Shown here: one piece after another, positions 1-5,598 of the stretch
Position numbering within the stretch: the stretch's first letter is position 1
Layout of the letters: every line of letters starts with the position of its first letter
Origin: Rhodospira sp.
GTDB taxonomy: Bacteria; Pseudomonadota; Alphaproteobacteria; Rhodospirillales; Rhodospirillaceae
Direction: 5' to 3'
DNA length: 5,598 bases
NCBI GenBank assembly: GCA_028277295.1
Contig: JANQGN010000615.1
Span: 1 to 5,598 of the forward strand
Made by a program: the position numbers and the translations under genes
Notes under the pieces: model-generated
What the model was told of the DNA's origin: nothing
The model's input: the letters and a program-made list of their open reading frames with translations, nothing else
The model's database searches: none

Positions 1-81
1 AGGAAGGGGCGGCCGCGCGCCATTGCTTAGGAAATAGGCAAATAATCGCCCGGTCGATGGTTCGTCATCACCCCCCTTCCG

Positions 82-101
82 GCGCCGCGCCGCGCCGCGC
101 G
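82..101. repeat. Short tandem repeat of GCGCC ahead of glnT
   Basis: Three exact copies of the 5-base unit GCGCC (82-96) are followed by a near copy, GCGCG (97-101), about 32 bases before the glnT start. It may be simple slippage in GC-rich DNA. No regulator is known to me that reads it. The rest of the 5' flank (1-81) holds a small AT-rich patch at about 22-48, which could carry a promoter, but I cannot assign -35 and -10 boxes with acceptable spacing. Confidence 0.55.
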
Positions 102-133
102 TGCCGCCTCACGCCAAGAGGGGGGACCTCGCC

Positions 134-1441
134 ATGGGTCAGGACCTGACCGCCATCGCTCGCGAAAAGGGCGTCCAGTACTTTCTTGTCAGCTTCGTGG
201 ATCTGTTCGGCATCCTGCGCGCCAAGCTGGTCCCCGCCGCCGCCATCGCCGAGATGCAGATCGCCGGGGCTGGCTTCGCCGGTTTCGCCACGCACCTGGA
301 CCTGACCCCGGCGCACCCGGACATGTTCGCCGTGCCCGACCCGGACAGCCTGATCCAGCTTCCGTGGCAGCCGGAGGTGGGCTGGGTGGCCGGTGACCTG
401 GTCATGGAGGGCCGGCCGGTGGCGCAGGCGCCGCGTCAGGTGCTCAGGACACAGCTGGCGCGGGCGACCGCCCAGGGCTGGCGCATGAAGACCGGCGTGG
501 AGTGCGAGTACTTCCTGCTGACCCCGGAGGGTGACGCCGTGGCCGACGCCCGCGACGACCAGCCCAAGCCCTGTTACGACCAGGCGGCGCTGATGCGGCA
601 GTTCGACCTGATCAAGGAGATCTGCGACGGCATGGGGGCCCTGGGCTGGGGGCCGTATCAGAACGATCACGAGGACGCCAACGGCCAGTTCGAGATGAAC
701 TGGGCCTATGACGACGCCCTGGTCACGGCCGACCGCCATGTGTTCTTCAAGTTCATGGTGCGCACCCTCGCGGAGCGGTGCGGCCTGCGCGCCACCTTCA
801 TGCCCAAGCCCTTCAACCATCTGACGGGCAACGGTTGCCATATGCATGTGTCGGTCTGGTCGCTGGACGGCGCCACCAACCTGTTCCACGATGACGATGG
901 CGAGATGGGGCTGTCGGTGATGGCCTATGGGTTCCTGGGCGGGGTCATGCACTCCGCCGATGCGCTCTGCGCCCTGTTCAACCCGTCGGTCAACAGCTAC
1001 AAGCGCATCAATGCGCCCATCACGGCCTCGGGCGCCACCTGGGCGCCGAACACGGTCACCTACTCGGGCAACAACCGCACCCACATGGTGCGCATCCCCG
1101 ACGCCGGCCGCTTCGAGTTCCGGCTGATGGACGGCGCCACCAACCCCTACCTGGCGCCCGCCGGAGTGCTGGCGGCGGGCCTGGATGGCGTGGCCCATGG
1201 GCGTGATCCGGGCGAGCGGCTGGACATCAATATGTACGAGGATGGTCATACCCTCCATGGCGTCAAGAAGCTGCCGTTGAACCTGCTGGATGCCTTGCGG
1301 TTGCTCGACTCCAACGCCATCCTGCGCGAGGCCCTGGGCGCGCCCTTTGTCGAGGCCTTCCTGAAGCTCAAGATGCAGGAGTGGACCGCCTTCATGGCCC
1401 ACGCGAGCACCTGGGAGCGCGCCCACACCCTGGACATCTGA
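134..1441 (+). CDS. glnT: Type III glutamine synthetase-family ligase (GlnT), possibly a gamma-glutamylmethylamide synthetase
   Basis: This is a 435-residue cytoplasmic ATP-dependent ligase that joins ammonia, or possibly an amine, to the gamma-carboxyl of glutamate. Its length is typical of the GlnT/GSIII family. The N-terminal beta-grasp domain spans about residues 15-105 and the catalytic domain about 110-435. Visible active-site residues, aligned by eye to type I GS, are E123 and E125 (GVECEYF), E180 and E187 (NDHEDANGQFEMNW), H236 and H238 (GNGCHMHVSVW), R291, R315, E328 and R330. The type I ammonium-site residues Asp50 and Glu327 appear as A49 and W303, and there is a six-residue insertion before W303. 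Tyr368 aligns with the adenylylated Tyr397, but the surrounding NLYDLP motif is absent. The ATG at 134 is chosen because a purine-rich Shine-Dalgarno (115-125) lies about 8 bases upstream and the protein then begins MGQDLTAIAREKG, as relatives do. A GTG at 101 would only add an Arg/Pro-rich tail. The family call is firm; the choice between ammonia and amine as substrate is open. Confidence 0.9.
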   Translation: MGQDLTAIAREKGVQYFLVSFVDLFGILRAKLVPAAAIAEMQIAGAGFAGFATHLDLTPAHPDMFAVPDPDSLIQLPWQPEVGWVAGDLVMEGRPVAQAPRQVLRTQLARATAQGWRMKTGVECEYFLLTPEGDAVADARDDQPKPCYDQAALMRQFDLIKEICDGMGALGWGPYQNDHEDANGQFEMNWAYDDALVTADRHVFFKFMVRTLAERCGLRATFMPKPFNHLTGNGCHMHVSVWSLDGATNLFHDDDGEMGLSVMAYGFLGGVMHSADALCALFNPSVNSYKRINAPITASGATWAPNTVTYSGNNRTHMVRIPDAGRFEFRLMDGATNPYLAPAGVLAAGLDGVAHGRDPGERLDINMYEDGHTLHGVKKLPLNLLDALRLLDSNAILREALGAPFVEAFLKLKMQEWTAFMAHASTWERAHTLDI

Positions 1442-1548
1442 ACGCCAATCGGGCGCCAGGCGGCCGAGGGATGTCGCTCGGAGACAGGACGGGACCCGCG
1501 CACCGGCTTATGCATGATGGTGGTGCGGCGGCTTGGCGTCCGCGCGGC

Positions 1549-1579
1549 GCGCCGCGTGCTCCGGGGTTTCGCGCGGCGC
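1549..1579 (+). repeat. GC-rich inverted repeat (stem-loop) in the glnT-purU gap
   Basis: The sequence at 1549-1558 can pair with 1570-1579 in a 10-base-pair stem that includes one G-U pair, around an 11-base loop. It overlaps a perfect 14-base palindrome, CGCGGCGCGCCGCG, at 1543-1556. The decamer CGCGCGGCGC also occurs twice in direct orientation (1541-1550 and 1570-1579). No T-tract follows, so this is not a typical intrinsic terminator. It could be a structured purU leader, a weak glnT terminator, or chance in GC-rich sequence. The remainder of the 237-base gap (1442-1678) shows no convincing gene or promoter. Confidence 0.45.
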
Positions 1580-1678
1580 CCGGCTTCTGTAAACAGACGG
1601 GTCCGCATGTTTTGCCTGCCCGCCCGTTCGAGATCCGCGCCACCGCCATCCCAAGGCTACCCCAAGGACTCCCCGGTC

Positions 1679-2548
1679 ATGAACGCCGACCCCAACATTC
1701 CCTACGTGCTGACCCTTCAATGCCCCGACGGCATCGGCGTTCAAGCGGCGGTGATGGGCTTCCTGGCCGGCCATCAAGCCTTCATCACGGAATCCCACAG
1801 CTATGGTGACCCCTTGACGGGGCGCTTTTTCATGCGCGTGGTCTATCGGGCCGGGCATCCCAACATGCCGGACCTGACGACCATGAAAGCCCACTTCCAG
1901 ACCGTGGCCACCAATTTCGGCATGGAGTGGGACATCCACGACGCCACCCAGCCGCCCCGGGTGCTGATCGCGGTGTCGCGCTTTGGGCATTGCATGAACG
2001 ACCTGCTGCACCGCTGGAACACCGGCCAGTTGCATATCGACGTGCCGGCGGTGGTGTCCAATCACGAGGACATGCGCGACCTGACGGAATGGCACGGCAT
2101 TCCCTTTCATCACTTGCCGGTCACCCCCGAGACCAAGGCGGAGCAAGAGCGCCGGCTGCTGGACCTGGTGGAGGCGCATGACATCGATCTGGTCGTGTTG
2201 GCCCGCTACATGCAGGTGCTGTCCTCGGATCTGTCGGCGGCCCTGTCCGGGCGCTGCATCAACATCCATCACTCCTTCCTGCCCAGCTTCAAGGGCGCCC
2301 GGCCCTACAACCAGGCGCACGCGCGCGGCGTCAAGATCATCGGCGCCACCGCCCACTATGTGACCGCCACCCTGGACGAGGGGCCGATCATCGAGCAGGA
2401 GGTGGTGCGCGTGGACCACACCGACACGCGCGAGGAACTGGTGCGCATGGGCCGCGACGTGGAGACGGTGACCCTGGCCCGCGCCGTGCGTTGGCATTGC
2501 GAGCGGCGCCTGTTCATCAACGACAACAAGACCGTGGTGTTCAAGTAG
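1679..2548 (+). CDS. purU: Formyltetrahydrofolate deformylase
   Basis: This 289-residue cytoplasmic enzyme hydrolyses 10-formyl-tetrahydrofolate to formate and tetrahydrofolate, balancing the folate C1 pool. The length matches the family (about 280-290). Residues about 8-85 form the N-terminal ACT domain (LTLQCPDGIGVQAAV). Residues about 92-289 form the formyltransferase-type domain shared with PurN. Visible catalytic residues are N195 and H197 in NIHHSFLPSFKGARPY and D233 in TLDEGPIIEQ. RYMQVLS (176-182) and GRDVETVTLARAV are also PurU signatures. The ATG at 1679 is preferred because AAGGA at 1664-1668 lies 10 bases upstream and MNADPNIPYVLTLQCPDG starts like other PurU proteins. An in-frame start at 1514 would add an implausible Arg-rich extension of 55 residues. 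It lies 237 bases after glnT on the same strand, so co-transcription is possible but not shown. It can supply formate for purine synthesis or dispose of excess C1 units from demethylation. Confidence 0.95.
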   Translation: MNADPNIPYVLTLQCPDGIGVQAAVMGFLAGHQAFITESHSYGDPLTGRFFMRVVYRAGHPNMPDLTTMKAHFQTVATNFGMEWDIHDATQPPRVLIAVSRFGHCMNDLLHRWNTGQLHIDVPAVVSNHEDMRDLTEWHGIPFHHLPVTPETKAEQERRLLDLVEAHDIDLVVLARYMQVLSSDLSAALSGRCINIHHSFLPSFKGARPYNQAHARGVKIIGATAHYVTATLDEGPIIEQEVVRVDHTDTREELVRMGRDVETVTLARAVRWHCERRLFINDNKTVVFK

Positions 2549-2586
2549 TGTCGGCGCCGGTGTCCGTGGCGCTCTCCATTGTCTCA

Positions 2587-2612
2587 GGCCCGCGCCGTCC
2601 GAGGGCGCGGCC
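2587..2612 (+). terminator. Possible purU terminator hairpin
   Basis: The sequence CCGCGCC (2590-2596) pairs with GGCGCGG (2604-2610) around a 7-base loop, and two more pairs are possible if one base is bulged. It lies about 40 bases after the purU stop. Only three T residues follow a further GGGC, so termination would be weak. GC-rich DNA forms such stems readily by chance. Confidence 0.35.
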
Positions 2613-2682
2613 GGGCTTTGCCATGTCCACGATGCAAAGGCGATCTCCACGCGTCTGCCGCCGCGAAAAGCGTGTAATCCGC

Positions 2683-2708
2683 CAATTTTTGCGCACAATT
2701 TTTGACCA
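2683..2708 (+). repeat. Two tandem 13-base repeats in an AT-rich block; possible NtrC enhancer site
   Basis: CAATTTTTGCGCA (2683-2695) is followed directly by CAATTTTTGACCA (2696-2708), which agrees at 11 of 13 positions. It lies in a rare AT-rich patch about 130-150 bases before the sigma-54 element. The segment 2693-2707 reads GCAC-A-A-TTT-T-T-G-ACC, a degenerate match to the NtrC dyad GCACCA-N3-TGGTGC, with a good left arm and a poor right arm. The position suits an enhancer. The repeat is certain; the binder is inferred. Confidence 0.5.
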
Positions 2709-2792
2709 CAAGCGGACCGGTTTGCTCATTTTATAGCCATTGATCGCCGTTAACACGCCCGTCCGACCGTCGGCCGCTTCCCCCGCTATCGG

Positions 2793-2805
2793 TAATGCCT
2801 TGATC
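2793..2805 (-). promoter_or_regulatory. IHF-binding site (near consensus)
   Basis: The + strand reads TAATGCCTTGATC. This is the reverse of the IHF consensus WATCAANNNNTTR, with a single mismatch at the terminal W. A T6 run at 2815-2820 sits where the flanking A-tract of strong IHF sites is expected in this orientation. The site is centred about 60 bases before the predicted transcription start, between the possible enhancer and the sigma-54 promoter, which is where IHF-assisted bending is usual. It would help a distant activator touch the polymerase. Confidence 0.55.
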
Positions 2806-2835
2806 CGCGATGGGTTTTTTGCGCCGCACCAACCC

Positions 2836-2851
2836 TGGCACGGTGCTTGAA
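2836..2851 (+). promoter_or_regulatory. Sigma-54 (-24/-12) promoter of glnK-amtB
   Basis: TGGCACGGTGCTTGAA matches the RpoN consensus TGGCACGNNNNTTGCW with exact spacing. All fixed bases agree except the C of the -12 GC, which is A here. The predicted start is near 2861-2863, giving a leader of about 80 bases to the glnK ATG. glnK-amtB operons are commonly under NtrC and sigma-54 control, so expression is expected to rise when nitrogen is limiting. The -12 deviation may lower promoter strength. Confidence 0.68.
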
Positions 2852-2943
2852 TAAGCCATGGCCAGGACGTCGTCCCCTCCGCCGACCAAACGCGGGTGAT
2901 CGGGGCCGACGCCGCCGACGAGGTAGCATTGGGGGAACCGGCT

Positions 2944-3282
2944 ATGAAGTTGATCATGGCGATCATCAAGCCCTTCAAGCTTGACGAGGTGCGTGAGGCG
3001 CTCGTCCCGCTTGAGATCCAGGGGCTGACGGTCTCCGAGGTGAAGGGCTTCGGACGACAGAAGGGCCAAACGGAAATCTACCGTGGCGCCGAATACCAAG
3101 TGAACTTCCTGCCCAAGGTGAAGATCGAACTGGTCGTGTCCGACGACATGGTGGAGCGCGTCCTGGAGGCCATCACCGCCGCCGCGCGCACCGAGAAGAT
3201 CGGCGATGGCAAGGTCTTCGTGCTCGACGTGGCGCAGGCCGTGCGCATCCGCACCGGCGAAACCGACGCTGACGCCCTGTAG
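2944..3282 (+). CDS. glnK: PII nitrogen signal protein, GlnK type (GlnJ in Rhodospirillum)
   Basis: This 112-residue cytoplasmic trimeric regulator senses ATP/ADP and 2-oxoglutarate and, with its T-loop, binds AmtB and other nitrogen-control targets. It has the canonical PII length. The T-loop spans about residues 37-55 and includes the uridylylation site Tyr51 in YRGAEY. The ATP-site residues R38, E62, G87-K90 (GDGK), R101 and R103 are present. Asn54 (YQVNFLPKVK) is the GlnK-like residue, where enteric GlnB has Asp. The usual Gly of the C-terminal signature TGKIGDGK is replaced by Glu84 (TEKIGDGK), and Glu24 stands where Gly is common; neither removes a known ligand. The ATG at 2944 is supported by GGGGGAA at 2931-2937, 6 bases upstream, and by the standard MKLIMAIIKPFKL start. 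It is the first gene of an operon with amtB. A sigma-54 promoter lies about 100 bases before the start. Confidence 0.96.
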   Translation: MKLIMAIIKPFKLDEVREALVPLEIQGLTVSEVKGFGRQKGQTEIYRGAEYQVNFLPKVKIELVVSDDMVERVLEAITAAARTEKIGDGKVFVLDVAQAVRIRTGETDADAL

Positions 3283-3287
3283 GAGGA
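3281..3287 (+). promoter_or_regulatory. amtB Shine-Dalgarno overlapping the glnK stop
   Basis: AGGAGGA begins inside the glnK TAG stop (3280-3282). It lies 8 bases before the ATG at 3296 but only 2 before an in-frame GTG at 3290, which decides for the ATG. A ribosome finishing glnK would stand on the amtB start region, so translational coupling of the two products is likely. Confidence 0.8.
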
Positions 3288-3295
3288 CCGTGAAG

Positions 3296-4750
<1,455 letters not shown>

Positions 4751-4848
4751 GCGCGCTCTCCCGACCCGGCGGGAGGGGTGGTTCGGCCGCCCCTGCCGCG
4801 CGGGACCCCGCCCGTCCCCATGCGGGCGCGTTCCTCCCTCCAGACTGG

Positions 4849-4876
4849 CCCGGGGCCTCGCGCCCCGGGTTTTTCT
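4849..4876 (+). terminator. Rho-independent terminator of glnK-amtB
   Basis: CCCGGGGC (4849-4856) and GCCCCGGG (4862-4869) form a perfect 8-base-pair stem with a 5-base loop. It is followed at once by TTTTTCTT. It lies about 100 bases after the amtB stop and ahead of the convergent gene, so it should end the operon transcript. A second small stem, CTCCCG/CGGGAG at 4758-4775, sits 8 bases after the stop but has no T-tract. Confidence 0.88.
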
Positions 4877-4994
4877 TGGGGTTTGCATGAGTTAAGCAGT
4901 GGAACGGCAACGATCGCGGACCGGACAGATCACCCGCCGTTTAGGGCGCTCATAGATGCGCGTATTTCGGGCTTCTGACGCGGGGGGACGTGTC

Positions 4995-5598
4995 CTAAAG
5001 CTCGGACAGATCGGCGCGTATGCGAGCAAGTTTGTGCTCCTCGGGCGATACGGGCGGTGGTCGACCTCGTCGCAATAATAAAGCCACAATTATCACCAGA
5101 AAAAATACAGGCATTATTATTGCTGCTTCAAAGTCATAATAAAATAATGTGAAATTCAATGCCAATAAGAGTGCAGTCGCCAGAAAATAAACCTTGTTGC
5201 TTATTTTTCTTGCTAATTTATCCACGCCATTGCCATGTAGTTTATTGTATAATTGTATGTCGGCAGTCAAAGCTATGTCTCTCTTCAATCTTGCTTTAAC
5301 GGCATTGATCGTGTTCCGAAGTGTCTTCATGTGATCTGGCGCACTCGCGAGTGTGTTCTGGAGGTCGAGCAGCGGGGCATGGTCCAGCCATCGCCTGGTG
5401 ATCTCGAAAAAGGACTGGGCGGCGGTGTCCAGTTTGAACCCGTATCGGGACAGGATGGCCGCCTTCCTGTTCGTCGCCAGCGCGTCGTACTCGTTCACAA
5501 AGACCTGGACGTCGTAGCGGAGGGCCTCCCGAAACGCGTCGATGACGGCCGTGATCTCGAGTTTGTACCGCAGGAAATCGGGATCCGCGCCGGCCCGC
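4995..5598 (-). CDS. Unrecognised protein with two C-terminal membrane helices (5' end beyond window)
   Basis: The last 200 residues are visible. The frame is open from the TAG stop (4995-4997) to the right edge of the window, so the true start lies outside. A GTG at 5498 is internal, since 33 in-frame residues precede it. I do not recognise the family. Visible residues 1 to about 125 are soluble and look mostly helical and charged. KLARKISNK then precedes two close membrane helices (about 136-154 and 157-175), joined by a very short loop (YDFE) and followed by RRGRPPP and a charged 20-residue tail. By the positive-inside rule both ends are cytoplasmic. The stretch coding for the membrane part (about 5080-5340) is AT-rich, with AGA, ATA and TTA codons unlike the neighbouring genes, while the upstream part is GC-rich. 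It converges on amtB, so no operon link is seen. A membrane anchor or small pore is possible but unproven. Confidence 0.75.
   Translation of the reverse strand, partial: RAGADPDFLRYKLEITAVIDAFREALRYDVQVFVNEYDALATNRKAAILSRYGFKLDTAAQSFFEITRRWLDHAPLLDLQNTLASAPDHMKTLRNTINAVKARLKRDIALTADIQLYNKLHGNGVDKLARKISNKVYFLATALLLALNFTLFYYDFEAAIIMPVFFLVIIVALLLRRGRPPPVSPEEHKLARIRADLSEL

Larger units (their letters stand above)
2549..2943 (+). other. Intergenic control region between purU and glnK
   Basis: This 395-base stretch holds no gene that I can support. In order it contains a possible purU-terminating hairpin (2587-2612), an AT-rich block with a 13-base tandem repeat (2683-2708), the palindrome CCGACCGTCGG (2763-2773, regulator unknown), an IHF-like site (2793-2805), a T6 run (2815-2820), a sigma-54 promoter (2836-2851) and a leader of about 80 bases. 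The order of possible enhancer, bend site and -24/-12 promoter is the usual architecture of NtrC-activated promoters. Confidence 0.7.

Noticed and set aside
11..28. Possible sigma-54 promoter before glnT (GG followed by TTGC)
   Set aside because: GG and GC are 14 bases apart from first base to first base, where 12 are needed, and the TGGCAC block is absent.
101..133. Upstream GTG start for glnT
   Set aside because: It would translate the GC repeat flank and has no good Shine-Dalgarno. The ATG at 134 has one and fits the family N-terminus.
68..1426. Long open frame on the - strand opposite glnT
   Set aside because: Its translation is rich in His, Gly, Arg and Val with no recognisable domain. 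It mirrors the codon bias of glnT, as expected for GC-rich coding DNA.
1464..1481. CCGAG/CTCGG hairpin after glnT as a terminator
   Set aside because: Only 5 base pairs with an 8-base loop and no T-tract.
1514..1678. N-terminal extension of purU by 55 residues
   Set aside because: Arg-rich and unlike the family. The ATG at 1679 begins just before the ACT domain and has its own ribosome-binding site.
1508..2698. Long open frame on the - strand opposite purU
   Set aside because: Low-complexity His/Gly/Val-rich translation. The opposite strand encodes a clear PurU with intact catalytic residues.
2702..2736. Possible sigma-70 promoter (TTGACC ... TTATAG)
   Set aside because: The gap between the boxes is 23 bases, too long for a functional pair. 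A 17-base gap gives no -10-like hexamer.
2826..2846. GCACC/GGTGC inverted repeat as an NtrC site
   Set aside because: The arms are 11 bases apart, unlike the NtrC dyad, and overlap the sigma-54 element itself. Probably a by-product of the TGGCACGGTGC sequence.

Overview
The window comes from a GC-rich chromosome, very probably an alphaproteobacterium of the Rhodospirillales type (Rhodospirillum-like purple or related bacteria). This rests on GC-heavy third codon positions, a rhizobial/rhodospirilla-style GlnT, and a PII gene with GlnJ/GlnK-like sequence directly ahead of an ammonium transporter. The placement is by recognition of protein families, not by a search.

Four genes on the + strand deal with nitrogen and one-carbon metabolism. 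From left to right they are: glnT (134-1441), a type III glutamine synthetase-family ligase; purU (1679-2548), formyltetrahydrofolate deformylase; glnK (2944-3282), a PII signal protein; and amtB (3296-4750), an 11-helix ammonium transporter with a signal peptide. A strong rho-independent terminator (4849-4876) closes the amtB unit. A convergent, incomplete gene on the - strand (4995 to beyond the right edge) encodes an unrecognised protein with two C-terminal membrane helices. Part of its coding sequence is markedly AT-rich.

glnK and amtB form a tight two-gene operon: 12 bases separate their coding regions, and the glnK stop overlaps the amtB Shine-Dalgarno. The 395-base region ahead of glnK looks like a nitrogen-controlled promoter. 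It has a sigma-54 (-24/-12) element at 2836-2851, a near-consensus IHF site at 2793-2805, and an AT-rich, repeat-containing block at 2683-2708 where NtrC could bind. The encoded pair is the standard ammonium sensing and uptake module, in which PII plugs or releases the AmtB channel according to nitrogen status.

glnT and purU point to linked nitrogen and C1 chemistry. By eye alignment, the GlnT protein keeps the metal and glutamate ligands of type I glutamine synthetase but lacks the two acidic ammonium-site residues (Asp50 and Glu327). It may therefore join glutamate to an amine such as methylamine, and the adjacent purU would fit disposal of the resulting C1 units. This is inference. Apart from that, and the oddly composed right-hand gene, the window is ordinary core metabolism. 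I see no mobile element, CRISPR array or RNA gene.
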